Both the position numbers and the translations under genes were made by a program. A DNA stretch of 64,000 nt, taken from NCBI GenBank assembly GCA_018110905.1, contig JAGBAZ010000040.1, positions 1 through 64,000 on the forward strand. Direction: 5' to 3'. Shown one piece after another: positions 25,146-33,519 of the stretch (positions are counted from its first letter, which is position 1; the number at the start of each line of letters is the position of its first letter). Under the pieces are notes generated by a model that was given only the letters and a program-made list of their open reading frames with translations, did not search any database and was not told the DNA's origin. The stretch comes from Oscillospiraceae bacterium (GTDB taxonomy: Bacteria; Bacillota; Clostridia; Oscillospirales; Ruminococcaceae).

Positions 25146-25287
25146 AAGGATTCCTTTCGTCAAAAAAGTATAAATTTCTTTATTATATTATAAATTTTTG
25201 AAAAGAGAAAATCAAACCTTTTTAAAAATGTTAATAAATGTTTTACAATAATGGCAAAGAAATTTTTTGAAAAAACAAAGATTTCTT

Positions 25288-25316
25288 TTGACTATTGCGG
25301 TTAAATAATATATAAT
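25288..25316 (+). promoter_or_regulatory. SigA promoter of prfB
   Basis: TTGACT (25288-25293) and TATAAT (25311-25316), 17-base spacer. Confidence 0.85.
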
Positions 25317-25378
25317 ATACTGTTGTATTATGTAAACTTATGCCCAAAAGGGCTTTTACCGATTCGGAGGAATAAATA

Positions 25379-26518
25379 ATGCTTGAATTTGAAGAACTTA
25401 AACTCAGACTGGTTGCTCTTGAACCGCAGATCGAAGATCTTAAAGATGCTCTTGGTCTTGAACAGTGCAAAGCCGAAGTAAGAAGACTTGAGGCCCAGCA
25501 GGAAGATCCAAACTTCTGGAACGATGTTGAAACTTCCACCAAAGTTCAGCGTAAACTCAGCCAGCTCAACGGAAAAATCAATTCCCATAAGGACCTTGAA
25601 ACCCGTTATGAAGACACCATGACCCTTATCGAGATTGCTCTTGAGGAAAACGATCCTTCCCTTTATGACGAGGCTCTTCCCGAAGTTGAAAAACTTGAAA
25701 AAGATATCGATGAGCTCAAGCTCACAACTCTTCTCACCGGTGAATATGACGAAGGCAACGCTATCATCACTTTCCATGCCGGTGCAGGCGGCACCGAAGC
25801 ACAGGATTGGTGCCAGATGCTTTACAGAATGTACACCTCCTGGTGCAACAAACATCCGGACCTCAAATATACTCTTGTTGACTGGCTCGACGGCGATGAA
25901 GCCGGCGTTAAATCCGCAACCATCATTGTTGAAGGACCCAATGCCTACGGTTTCCTTAAATCAGAAAACGGCGTCCACCGTCTTGTAAGGGTTTCTCCTT
26001 TCGATGCTTCCGGCAGACGCCAGACTTCCTTTGCTTCTCTTGAGGTTATGCCGGAAATCGAGGACGACAAATCCATCGAAATCAAAGAGGACGATATCAA
26101 AATGGAAGTTTACCGCGCTTCCGGTGCGGGCGGTCAGAAAGTTAACAAAACTTCTTCCGCTGTTCGTCTTATCCATATTCCCACCGGTATCACCGTTTGC
26201 TCCCAGATCGAGCGTTCCCAGTATCAGAACCGCGAAGTCTGTATGAACATGCTCCGTTCCAAACTTGTTGAAATCAAAGAACGCGAACATCTTGAAAAAA
26301 TCGAGGATATCAAAGGCGTTCAGAAAGAGATCACTTGGGGAAGCCAGATCCGTTCCTATGTTTTCATGCCTTACACAATGGTAAAAGACCACAGAACAGG
26401 TTTTGAAACCGGTAATGTCCAGGCTGTTATGGACGGCGAAATCGACGGTTTTATCAACGCTTACCTCAAGCAGATGAACAAAGGTCAGTTCGAAGGCGGA
26501 AACGACGATTTGGTATAA
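25379..26518 (+). CDS. prfB: Peptide chain release factor 2 (no programmed frameshift)
   Basis: RF2 terminates translation at UGA/UAA. The 379-residue frame is continuous. It carries the stop-recognition SPF tripeptide near 206 (VSPFDASGRRQTSF) and the catalytic GGQ near 251 (ASGAGGQKVNKTSSAVRL). The region around codons 20-35, where most bacterial prfB genes contain an in-frame UGA and a +1 shift site, reads straight through (KDALGLEQCKAEVRRLEAQ). GGAGG lies 8 bases before the ATG. Confidence 0.97.
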   Translation: MLEFEELKLRLVALEPQIEDLKDALGLEQCKAEVRRLEAQQEDPNFWNDVETSTKVQRKLSQLNGKINSHKDLETRYEDTMTLIEIALEENDPSLYDEALPEVEKLEKDIDELKLTTLLTGEYDEGNAIITFHAGAGGTEAQDWCQMLYRMYTSWCNKHPDLKYTLVDWLDGDEAGVKSATIIVEGPNAYGFLKSENGVHRLVRVSPFDASGRRQTSFASLEVMPEIEDDKSIEIKEDDIKMEVYRASGAGGQKVNKTSSAVRLIHIPTGITVCSQIERSQYQNREVCMNMLRSKLVEIKEREHLEKIEDIKGVQKEITWGSQIRSYVFMPYTMVKDHRTGFETGNVQAVMDGEIDGFINAYLKQMNKGQFEGGNDDLV

Positions 26519-26521
26519 TAA

Positions 26522-26552
26522 AAATACGGGCGGCAATGCCGCCCGTTTCTTA
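26522..26552 (+). terminator. Terminator of prfB
   Basis: ACGGGCGGC/GCCGCCCGT hairpin followed by TTTC. Confidence 0.75.
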
Positions 26553-26564
26553 TAGGTGATTATT

Positions 26565-27236
26565 ATGATTAAAGCAGTTTTTATTGATATCGACGGAACT
26601 CTTCTGGATTTTGAAGCCTGCGTTGAGGAATCAATGCGCCTTGGCCTTATTGAAAGAGGAGTTGAATATAAGCCGGAAATGCTCGAAACTTTCCATAGCA
26701 TAAATGACGTTTTCTGGCGCGACCTTGAGCAGGGCAAAATCACTTTTGCAGAACTTCTTGAAAGAAGATGGGCAACGGTTTTCGAAGCTCTCGAAATTGA
26801 TCTTAACGGACCGGAATTTGAAACATATTTCAGAAACAGACTTCACGAAAGCGCAATTCCCATGGAAGGTTCTTACAAAACCCTGGAATATCTTTCCGGA
26901 AAATACCGCCTTTTTGCCGCAAGCAACGGACCCCATGAACAGCAGATTGAAAGACTTCGCAAGGCTGATATGCTCAGATATTTTGAGGAAGTTTTCACTT
27001 CCGGAAAAATCGGTGCGGAAAAACCTTCTGCGGATTTTTTCAGATACTGTTTCGGTAAAAGCAAAGATATCAAACCGGAAGAAAGTGTTATGCTCGGAGA
27101 TTCTCTTACTTCCGATATGAAAGGCGGAAACGCTTTCGGAATGAAAACAATTTGGCTCAACCTTAACGGAAAAGAAAAGCCGGAATGGGTGGATTTTGAG
27201 ATAAAATCACTTGATGAAATAAAAAACATTATATAA
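26565..27236 (+). CDS. HAD hydrolase, YjjG-like (pyrimidine 5'-nucleotidase family)
   Basis: A 223-residue HAD phosphatase with motif I FIDIDGTLLDFE, motif II SNGPHEQQIERLR, motif III Lys in GAEKPSADFF and motif IV MLGDSLTSDMKGG. The C1 helical cap lies between residues 15 and 95. The pattern best fits the YjjG nucleotidase group that removes phosphate from (often non-canonical) pyrimidine nucleotides. Start MIKAVFIDID has AGGTGAT 6 bases upstream. Monocistronic. Confidence 0.85.
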   Translation: MIKAVFIDIDGTLLDFEACVEESMRLGLIERGVEYKPEMLETFHSINDVFWRDLEQGKITFAELLERRWATVFEALEIDLNGPEFETYFRNRLHESAIPMEGSYKTLEYLSGKYRLFAASNGPHEQQIERLRKADMLRYFEEVFTSGKIGAEKPSADFFRYCFGKSKDIKPEESVMLGDSLTSDMKGGNAFGMKTIWLNLNGKEKPEWVDFEIKSLDEIKNII

Positions 27237-27237
27237 A

Positions 27238-27277
27238 ACAAACGCCGTGCTCGTTTTTTAGCACGGCGTTTGTTTTT
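27238..27277. terminator. Bidirectional terminator
   Basis: ACAAACGCCGTGCT/AGCACGGCGTTTGT stem with T and A runs, between convergent genes. Confidence 0.85.
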
Positions 27278-27305
27278 GTGAATATAGAAAAGAGTTGGGG
27301 GATAA

Positions 27306-28094
27306 TTATCTTACCATTGCAAGACCGCCGTTTACGCAGATGGTCTGTCCGTTGATATAACGAGCGCCATCGGAAGCAAGAAATACCATTACGGGAACAA
27401 GGTCGGTATCAACTTCGCCCATATCTCCGAAGAGCGGGAACATCTGTTTAAGACCTGCTTTATAAGGTTCAACAACAGCGGGATCCGCGGTTTCAAGCCA
27501 ATATTTATACATAGGAGTTTTAATGGAGGGGTTTACGCAGTTGCAGCGAACGTTTGCTTCGCGTGCCCAGTCCATGGCGATGGAACGGGTCCAGCCGAGA
27601 ACTGCCGCTTTTGAGGAAGCATAAACAGCTCCGTTGGGCATACCAAGAAGGCCGGTGTCGGAAGCATAGTTGATGATTGCACCCTCAATGCCGTTTGCTT
27701 TGAAATAATTGTAAACTTCCTGGTTGGTCCAGACAGTACCCTTGAAGTTTACGTCCATGATGAAATCAATATCTTCTTCAACAAAAGTTTCTGCGGGTTT
27801 GTTGCGTTCAACGCCTGCAATGTTTGCAAGAACATCAAGTCCACCCATGAGTTCGATTGCTTTTGCAAAAAATTCTGCAACATTCTCTTTTTTGGTAATA
27901 TCGCAGTGGAAGTAAGTTGCTTTTCCGGTTACGCCTTCCTGTGCGTTTGCTTCTGCTTCGGTGGTTTTGCCGCCTTCGTCGTTAACGTCGCAGAAAACGA
28001 CCTGTGCGCCTGCACGAACATATCCTCTTACACAACCTGCAGCAATACCGCTGCCGCCGCCGGTTACGATGATTTTTTTGCCTTCAAGTTCCAT
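27306..28094 (-). CDS. Short-chain dehydrogenase/reductase
   Basis: A 262-residue SDR oxidoreductase. The nucleotide loop is TGGGSGIAAG (the usual last Gly is Ala), with DITKKENV, NIAGVERN and the catalytic YASSK (within NGAVYASSKAAVLGWTRSIA) all present. The C-terminus ends GQTICVNGGLAMVR. It lies head-to-head with a TetR regulator and is probably its target, so it may handle an aldehyde, ketone or alcohol sensed by that regulator. GGAGG precedes the ATG. Confidence 0.9.
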   Translation of the reverse strand: MELEGKKIIVTGGGSGIAAGCVRGYVRAGAQVVFCDVNDEGGKTTEAEANAQEGVTGKATYFHCDITKKENVAEFFAKAIELMGGLDVLANIAGVERNKPAETFVEEDIDFIMDVNFKGTVWTNQEVYNYFKANGIEGAIINYASDTGLLGMPNGAVYASSKAAVLGWTRSIAMDWAREANVRCNCVNPSIKTPMYKYWLETADPAVVEPYKAGLKQMFPLFGDMGEVDTDLVPVMVFLASDGARYINGQTICVNGGLAMVR

Positions 28095-28109
28095 TTACTT
28101 TTTCCTCCG

Positions 28110-28193
28110 TTTGCGTTATAATTTTGGTGACACATTTGTATCATAATTTAATCTTAATTAATTAATACATAAATGTAAATATTTTAACGCAAA
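28110..28193. promoter_or_regulatory. SDR/TetR intergenic operator candidates
   Basis: A 16-base near-palindrome TGACACA-TT-TGTATCA (28128-28143, one mismatch) overlaps the likely -35 of the SDR promoter. In addition TTTGCGTTA (28110-28118) and TAACGCAAA (28185-28193) form a perfect dyad across the intergenic region. Either could bind the divergent TetR protein. Confidence 0.45.
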
Positions 28194-28221
28194 ACTGAAA
28201 CAAAAGAGGGCTGTATGTATC

Positions 28222-28776
28222 ATGAGAAGCGAAATTACTTTAAATGAAAGTGTAAAAGAGGCTGTTGAGGTTGCACTGATAAAGCTTTTAAAGAAAAAAG
28301 ATATCAATAAAATAACGGTTACAGAACTTTGTGAAACTGCGGGAGTTGGAAGAAGCAGTTTTTATCGGAATTTTGAAAGTCTGGAAGATGCCGCAGTAAG
28401 CTATGTAAACAGGATTTACCGGGAATATTTCAGGAATAATCCGGTGGATCCCAATGCTTTCAAAAAAGGAAAGTTTCTGTTTTTCCTGCGGGAAAGGTAT
28501 AAATTCATAAAAGAGCACAAAGATGTTTTTACGGTTCTGTACGAAAACGGAATCCTCTATAATGTTCTTGTAAAAATGGATTCGGAAATAAAAGCGCAGT
28601 ATCTTCTGGCGGATATAAGCGAAAGCAGATATTTCAGCGCAATGATAATGGGATTTTCCGCAGGCGTTATCGAAGAATGGGTAGCCGGAGGAATGAAGGA
28701 AAGTGAGGAGGAACTGGCTGAAATCACAAAAGCCTGTCTTATCGGAACAGTGAAACGCCTGAAAGATGCATTTTAA
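28222..28776 (+). CDS. TetR-family transcriptional regulator
   Basis: A 184-residue regulator. The N-terminal helix-turn-helix is DINKITVTELCETAGVGRSSFYRNF at residues 28-52 with the family's usual YRNF ending. The C-terminal helical domain (residues 60-180) resembles the DhaS/TetR_C-type ligand and dimer domain. Divergent from the SDR gene, it is likely to repress it and itself. The start has a weak AGAGGG site. Confidence 0.88.
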   Translation: MRSEITLNESVKEAVEVALIKLLKKKDINKITVTELCETAGVGRSSFYRNFESLEDAAVSYVNRIYREYFRNNPVDPNAFKKGKFLFFLRERYKFIKEHKDVFTVLYENGILYNVLVKMDSEIKAQYLLADISESRYFSAMIMGFSAGVIEEWVAGGMKESEEELAEITKACLIGTVKRLKDAF

Positions 28777-28780
28777 TCAA

Positions 28781-28815
28781 AAAAATCCCCTGCTCGAAAG
28801 AGCAGGGGATTTTGC
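28781..28815. terminator. Bidirectional terminator
   Basis: AAATCCCCTGCTC/GAGCAGGGGATTT hairpin between convergent TetR and GNAT genes. Confidence 0.85.
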
Positions 28816-28822
28816 GCTTTTA

Positions 28823-29329
28823 TTAAAGAACTTTTTCATAAGCAACTCTCGGGTCGCCGTTTTCAAGATAGATGGTTCCGCATTTTTTGAAACCGCATTT
28901 TTCAAGAAGTTTCTGCATTCCGATATTGTCTTCGTGGGTATCGACACGAATGGAAGGAATTTTTTTCACCTCGCAGATTTTGTCAGCAAGACCCATAAGA
29001 GCGGTTCCCATTCCCATTCCGTGCCAGTCGGGGTTGATTCCGAAACGGTGAACAACAAGATAGTTTTCTCCGTCGGTAAGCCATTCACCTTCGATTTTAT
29101 CGTAAGTGGGTTCATTTCCGGCGATAAAGGAGCCAAAACCGACAAGAACTTCGCCCATATACATTACATAAAGAGCTTTTCTGTCAACATCAGCGGAAAA
29201 CTGTTCGCGGGAAGGATAACCGTCGACCCACTGATTGATGTTTTTTGCTTCAAAATATTCGCTTCTTATGCGGCGGACGCAGCCGAGAACAGCAGGAATA
29301 TCGGGTTTTGATGCGGGACGTACTTTCAT
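28823..29329 (-). CDS. GNAT-family N-acetyltransferase
   Basis: A 168-residue acetyltransferase. The CoA-binding segment is GINPDWHGMGMGTALMGLADKI, preceded by a strand YLVVHRF, followed by IRVDTHEDNIGMQKLLEKCGFKKCG. N-terminal MKVRPASKPDIPAVLGCVRRIR is typical. Substrate unknown. AAGGAAG precedes the start. It lies 21 bases after dnaC stop side and could share its transcript. Confidence 0.88.
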   Translation of the reverse strand: MKVRPASKPDIPAVLGCVRRIRSEYFEAKNINQWVDGYPSREQFSADVDRKALYVMYMGEVLVGFGSFIAGNEPTYDKIEGEWLTDGENYLVVHRFGINPDWHGMGMGTALMGLADKICEVKKIPSIRVDTHEDNIGMQKLLEKCGFKKCGTIYLENGDPRVAYEKVL

Positions 29330-29349
29330 ATTGATTACTTCCTTTCAGT

Positions 29350-30336
29350 TTAACGGTTTTTGAGGAATCTTATATCTTCGCCGACGAAGAAAAGCTTGCG
29401 ATATTCGCCGAGGATTCGGCTGGCGGTGCGTTCGGAATAACGCTCCGCAAGTTCCTTGCCGGAAAGGTTTGTGCTGATTATGGTCGGGCGGTTTTCATAA
29501 AGACGCTCGTTGATAAGGTTGCCTATGGCAGCGGTGGTGAATTGGGAAGGAAATTCCGCGCCAAGGTCGTCAATTATGAGAAGATCACATTCAGTATATT
29601 TTTTCAGCGCTGCATTGGTTCCGGAAAAGGAAAAATGTTCGCGCTCAAGCTCGGAAACAAGCTTCTGAGCCGGGGCATAAACAACGCCGAAAGAGGATTT
29701 TTCGTTTGCAATAACAGCTTTTGCAATTGAAAGGGAAAGGTGGGTCTTTCCAAGGCCGGTCCTTCCCATCATAACGATGCTCGGAGAATTTTCGGAAAAC
29801 TCGTTTGCATAGTTTATGCAGAAATTGTAATAATTTTGCATTTTTCTGCGGGGGTTGGTTCCGTCGTAAGCGCCATTGTCGGTGTAATAGGAAAGATCAA
29901 AATTTTCGAACGAGCACGAAGAGGAACCGGAACTTCTGTCAAGTTCGTTAAGAGCTTCGCTGCGGCAAAGTTCCTTATAGCATGAGCACAGGATTCCGTT
30001 TTTTCGGCCGATATCGTCGCATTTTTTACAGGTGTAATGGGGTTCAAGATAATCCGCCGGAAAGCCGTTTGCCAAAAGGATTTCGGCACGTTTCTGCTGG
30101 ATATAATCTATTTCGGCTTTCATGGAAGAAAGGACTTCGTCAAGTTCGTTCTGTTTGCGAAGCATGAGCATGGTAAAGTTTGCCATCTCACGCATAAGCT
30201 GGTTATCAAGGTCGCGAACTTCCGGATATTTGGCATAAACACCGGTTTTTTTAATGCTTGAGTCTCTGTCTGCGGCGCTTCTTCTTTCGTCGATAATGCG
30301 TTTTGCTCTGGAATAAACTTCAGCGGAATATGCCAT
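29350..30336 (-). CDS. dnaC: DnaC/DnaI-like replicative helicase loader ATPase
   Basis: A 328-residue AAA+ ATPase predicted to load the replicative helicase. The N-terminal half is helical, with a Cys cluster CKKCDDIGRKNGILCSC near residue 105 as in DnaI-type loaders. Walker A is MGRTGLGKTHLS near 187 and Walker B LLIIDDLGAEF near 250, with an arginine-finger region SERTASRILGEYRKL at the end. It follows the DnaD-domain gene, the usual partner. A short gap of 71 bases separates them. Confidence 0.93.
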   Translation of the reverse strand: MAYSAEVYSRAKRIIDERRSAADRDSSIKKTGVYAKYPEVRDLDNQLMREMANFTMLMLRKQNELDEVLSSMKAEIDYIQQKRAEILLANGFPADYLEPHYTCKKCDDIGRKNGILCSCYKELCRSEALNELDRSSGSSSCSFENFDLSYYTDNGAYDGTNPRRKMQNYYNFCINYANEFSENSPSIVMMGRTGLGKTHLSLSIAKAVIANEKSSFGVVYAPAQKLVSELEREHFSFSGTNAALKKYTECDLLIIDDLGAEFPSQFTTAAIGNLINERLYENRPTIISTNLSGKELAERYSERTASRILGEYRKLFFVGEDIRFLKNR

Positions 30337-30407
30337 ATTCTTAAGACGTCCTTTCTTTAAAATTTATAATTAATTACTACATTTTAATAAGCAGTGCTCG
30401 CCGGTGC

Positions 30408-31349
30408 TCAGATTACGGAATCGTCGAGCATCATTCTGCGCTCAAGCTCATCAAGATCGAAAGAAGTTTTTTTGGTTTCGCCTTTCGGCTTGTTTTCAGC
30501 GGCGGCTTCGGCAGGAGTTTTGATGCCTTTCGTATGCCAGCTGAGCAGCAGTTTATTTATGTACGGGAAGGAAAGTTTGGCGGTTTTTTCAATACATTTT
30601 TCGTATGCAAAATGTATAAGTTCCGGAGAAATTTTGTAAAGACGCCAGCTTTCAGCAAATTCTTTTTCTTTGGAAACAAGGTTTCTACCGTAAATTTCAA
30701 GGCAGCGTTTAACTTCGCCTTCCCAGCTTCGCATCTCTTCAAGGACGCGCATGCGTTCCTCGGCAGCCTCTATGGTATCGATTCCGTTTTCGAGCCAGTC
30801 GAGTGCAACTTTTCTGATATAATAAAAACTTTTTTTGTTTATGCTTGCACAGTATGCTATTACTGTTGAAAGAACTTCGGGTGCAATGCCGGCATAGGAA
30901 ACAAGCCAGACGATGGTTTCGCTGTCGGATGTTGTAAAAGTTTTTCCGAGAAGGCGTTCGGCTTCGGAGAAAACATGGGCGATGCCTGCATCGTTTTCTT
31001 TAAGTTCCTGAACTTCCTTCATGGTGATTTTTGTTTCCGGAGGTTTTGGAACTTCTTTTTTTAGCGGAGCAACATCGGGAATGGGTTCCGGTACGGAAAC
31101 TGGTGCGGAAACTCCGTCACATTCAAGGATTCCGCGGCCGACCCAATAATCAAGAAGATCTTTTGCGTCATCGGAAAGTATGCCAAGTTCATCGGCAACG
31201 GTTTCGGGAGAAGTTTCGGCAAAACCGCGGCTTAAAGCAAACAAAAGGACTCTTAACTGTCCGGCGGTGCAGAGTTTTAAATTTTCGGCAGCTTCGTTAG
31301 GAACAAAAAAAGCTTTGCCGCCGCATTTTACAACAACGCGATATGCCAT
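30408..31349 (-). CDS. DnaD-domain replication protein
   Basis: A 313-residue protein with an N-terminal winged-helix region (LCTAGQLRVLLFALSRGFAET, LLDYWVGRGILE) and a DnaD/DnaB2 domain at about residues 125-215 (FSEAERLLGKTFTTSDSETIVWL, KKSFYYIRKVALDWLENGIDTI). A second, shorter DnaD-like repeat lies at 230-280 (IHFAYEKCIEKTAKLSFPYINKLL, WHTKGI). Expected to act at replication initiation and restart with the downstream loader. A TATAAT-like -10 lies about 45 bases upstream. Confidence 0.9.
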   Translation of the reverse strand: MAYRVVVKCGGKAFFVPNEAAENLKLCTAGQLRVLLFALSRGFAETSPETVADELGILSDDAKDLLDYWVGRGILECDGVSAPVSVPEPIPDVAPLKKEVPKPPETKITMKEVQELKENDAGIAHVFSEAERLLGKTFTTSDSETIVWLVSYAGIAPEVLSTVIAYCASINKKSFYYIRKVALDWLENGIDTIEAAEERMRVLEEMRSWEGEVKRCLEIYGRNLVSKEKEFAESWRLYKISPELIHFAYEKCIEKTAKLSFPYINKLLLSWHTKGIKTPAEAAAENKPKGETKKTSFDLDELERRMMLDDSVI

Positions 31350-31443
31350 TTGTCAGGACTCCTTCCGTAAAGTTTCGTAAAATTCATTATACCACACAGA
31401 AAATTGTTTTGCACTATAAAAAGCAAAAAAATATCCGGATAAA

Positions 31444-31476
31444 CAAAAAAGCTCATTCCGAAGAATGAGCTTTTTT
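31444..31476 (-). terminator. Terminator after tRNA-Gly
   Basis: The stem AAAGCTCATTC/GAATGAGCTTT with runs of A and T lies directly after the tRNA on the minus strand. Confidence 0.85.
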
Positions 31477-31477
31477 C

Positions 31478-31553
31478 TGGAGCGGGTTACGAGGCTCGAA
31501 CTCGCTACCTCGACCTTGGCAAGGTCGCGCTCTACCAGATGAGCTAAACCCGC
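31478..31553 (-). tRNA. tRNA-Gly (anticodon GCC)
   Basis: On the minus strand 76 bases fold as a cloverleaf. The acceptor stem is GCGGGTT/AACCCGC with encoded CCA, the D arm GCTCATCTGGTAGAGC, the anticodon stem CGACC/GGTCG with loop containing GCC, and the T arm with GTTCGAG. It reads glycine GGC/GGU codons. Own promoter and terminator. Confidence 0.97.
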
Positions 31554-31576
31554 AAGTCATTTTTGACTGCTTGATT

Positions 31577-31605
31577 ATTATATCGAATCCGAAAGGGTTT
31601 GTCAA
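31577..31605 (-). promoter_or_regulatory. SigA promoter of tRNA-Gly
   Basis: On the minus strand perfect TTGACA (31600-31605) and TATAAT (31577-31582), 17-base spacer. Confidence 0.9.
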
Positions 31606-31659
31606 TAGTATTTTGCAAAATTTTTAAAAATTTTTTAAACGCTTTTTGGCGCGTTATAC

Positions 31660-31688
31660 TTGAATAAAATTTGTTTCGGGTGTATAAT
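31660..31688 (+). promoter_or_regulatory. SigA promoter of PHP-domain gene
   Basis: TTGAAT (31660-31665) and TATAAT (31683-31688), 17-base spacer, divergent from the tRNA promoter. Confidence 0.8.
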
Positions 31689-31726
31689 AACCATGTAAAA
31701 ATACGTAAAAAAGGAGGGTCCTGCTT

Positions 31727-32551
31727 ATGATAGGTGATATGCATTGCCACACAACAATGTCAGACGGTTCAACACCGCCCGAAATGCTTGTCCAATATGC
31801 GATTGATGCGGGGCTCGACTTTATTGCGGTAACCGACCATGATACCATGGCGGGAGTCCAGAAGGCGGTCAACCTTGGAAAGCGCAAAGGCCTTAAAGTT
31901 ATTCCCGGTGTTGAAGTTTCCACTTATGATTCCAAAACCGGAAGAAATGTACATCTTCTTTGCTATATGCCGCGAAAGACCGAAGAACTTGAAAAAATGA
32001 TCAACAACACCCTCAAAAACCGCAACGAGGCAATCAGAGGTGTTGTTGAGAAAATTTCTAAAAAATATCCCATAACTTACGAGGATGTCCGCAAAGCAGC
32101 CGGCGATGCTCAGTGCATTTATCGCCAGCACGTTGCAAGGGCCCTTATGGAAAGAGGATATACTTACGCTGTTTTTTCCGATCTTAACGGAAGGGTCTTC
32201 GGCGATATTCCTTATACTGTTAATTTCCCTGAAGTAAGGGAAGCAGCCGATATCATCAACAGAACCGGCGGCGTCTGCTGCCTTGCCCATCCGGGAAGGT
32301 ATGATTCTCTTGAACTTGCCTGGGAACTTGCCGAAGCGGGCAAAATTCAGGCAATAGAACTTTGCCATCCGGCCAACAGTGAAAGTGACAGGGAAGAGAT
32401 TGAAAAAATCATCAAGAAGTATTGGCTTGTTCCCCTTGGCGGAAGCGATTATCACGGATATTATATCAGTTATCCTCATCCGCTCGGAACCTGCACAACT
32501 CCCGGAGAGGCTCTTGATGCGCTGATGAAAGTCAAAGAGCTGAATAAATGA
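31727..32551 (+). CDS. PHP-domain phosphoesterase
   Basis: A 274-residue PHP metallo-phosphoesterase. Metal-binding motifs are GDMHCHTTMSDG near residue 4, AVTDHDTM near 38, VIPGVEVST, CCLAHPGR near 185 and GGSDYHG near 245. The architecture matches the YciV/TrpH nucleoside 3',5'-bisphosphate (RNase AM-like) group. The exact substrate is not fixed by sequence. AAGGAGGG lies 9 bases upstream. A hairpin terminator at 32556 follows. Confidence 0.9.
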   Translation: MIGDMHCHTTMSDGSTPPEMLVQYAIDAGLDFIAVTDHDTMAGVQKAVNLGKRKGLKVIPGVEVSTYDSKTGRNVHLLCYMPRKTEELEKMINNTLKNRNEAIRGVVEKISKKYPITYEDVRKAAGDAQCIYRQHVARALMERGYTYAVFSDLNGRVFGDIPYTVNFPEVREAADIINRTGGVCCLAHPGRYDSLELAWELAEAGKIQAIELCHPANSESDREEIEKIIKKYWLVPLGGSDYHGYYISYPHPLGTCTTPGEALDALMKVKELNK

Positions 32552-32555
32552 TTTT

Positions 32556-32592
32556 ACCGGGACAGGGTGATAAAAAACCTTGTCCCGTTTTG
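32556..32592 (+). terminator. Terminator after PHP gene
   Basis: CGGGACAGG/CCTTGTCCCG imperfect hairpin followed by TTTTG TTT. Confidence 0.65.
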
Positions 32593-32621
32593 TTTAAGTT
32601 TGAAAAAGGGGAGGCGAAAAA

Positions 32622-33170
32622 ATGTACGGAACCGATGACAGCGATATGAAGATCGTCGGAAAAAGACTTCAGCCGATCGATGAAAGTGATATGGAAGCGA
32701 AGCTTTATAATCACGAACGCAAAAACGGAAACCTTGAAAAGGCACATGATATCGGCAAATTTTTTGCGGAATCGCTTATGAATGAAGACGGCTTTGCTTA
32801 TGAAAAAAACCGTGCTTCGGATTTTGAAGCCAGAAACCGCAGCATTCTTTTTGCCTTTACTGCGGACAGAGTGCTGAGCACGTTTATGCCGAACCATATC
32901 ATTGCGCGCTCCGCCCAAAATGAATTTTTCGATGAGATACGCCGAAGAGATATCGGCCTTTATGAATCAATTTCCAGATCCGGCGCGTTTTCTATGTATC
33001 TTCTTTGCAGAAGAAGGGGAGACGGCAGATATACCGGTGTCGGAAGAGTTTATGCAGGGGTTATCCGCCGCCCGGACGATGAAGCAACAGCTGCAAAAGG
33101 CGACGAGATTTATGAAAAATACTTCGATTTCTGCATTGAGCACATAAAAAACATAGAGTTTGCGTTTTGA
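32622..33170 (+). CDS. Hypothetical protein, unrecognised
   Basis: A 182-residue soluble protein with no signal or membrane segment and with no motif I recognise. It is mostly helical and charged. The C-terminal half has a possible beta-rich core (FSMYLLCRRRGDGRYTGVGRVYAGVI). Cys appears only once. A good AAAGGGGAGG site precedes the ATG. It sits alone between two terminators ahead of the eut locus, to which it need not belong. Confidence 0.7.
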   Translation: MYGTDDSDMKIVGKRLQPIDESDMEAKLYNHERKNGNLEKAHDIGKFFAESLMNEDGFAYEKNRASDFEARNRSILFAFTADRVLSTFMPNHIIARSAQNEFFDEIRRRDIGLYESISRSGAFSMYLLCRRRGDGRYTGVGRVYAGVIRRPDDEATAAKGDEIYEKYFDFCIEHIKNIEFAF

Positions 33171-33198
33171 GCACTGCATGGAAAACCGCATAAAAACC

Positions 33199-33224
33199 TA
33201 AAGGAGCCGAAAGGCTCCTTTTTT
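33199..33224 (+). terminator. Terminator of the 32622 gene
   Basis: AAAGGAGCC/GGCTCCTTT hairpin followed by a T-run. Confidence 0.85.
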
Positions 33225-33405
33225 ATACTTGAAAGTATATGCAAATGCTCAAAAAATTCACAAAAAGTTTACAAATTTGCCGGTCGTGCTCACCGTGAAA
33301 AAAATGATGCTCATAAAGAACTAAGGACGCTTTAACTAACTAAAATGTCAATAGGAAAATGCAAAAAAAACTTTATTTTATTTAATTATTTTTTACCTAT
33401 TTCAC
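33225..33405. other. AT-rich region upstream of the eut promoter
   Basis: No gene is visible. It begins with the dyad ATACTT-GA-AAGTAT (33225-33238) and contains three TGCTCA copies, one as GTGCTCA at 33286. A regulatory role in eut control is possible but not shown. Confidence 0.3.
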
Positions 33406-33434
33406 TTTACAAACCGACGCAATTTGTCTATAAT
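33406..33434 (+). promoter_or_regulatory. SigA promoter of the eut operon
   Basis: TTTACA (33406-33411) and TATAAT (33429-33434), 17-base spacer. GACGCA at 33416-33421 and TGCGTC at 33456-33461 form a dyad spanning the -10 and the start site. The leader (about 33441-33519) can also pair GAAGT/ACTTC. Confidence 0.75.
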
Positions 33435-33519
33435 AATACTTGTATAAGACCGAAGTGCGTCTATAGGTGCGCCCTTGGACAAAACTTCAAAATTTTTTGG
33501 AACAGGAGGAAGTATCAAA

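Noticed and set aside
25379..25480. RF2 programmed frameshift site
   Set aside because: No in-frame UGA or CTTTGAC sequence is present. The frame is continuous.
33440..33519. EutV (ANTAR) dual-hairpin target in the eut leader
   Set aside because: No pair of hairpins with the expected six-base loops and no terminator could be found in the leader.
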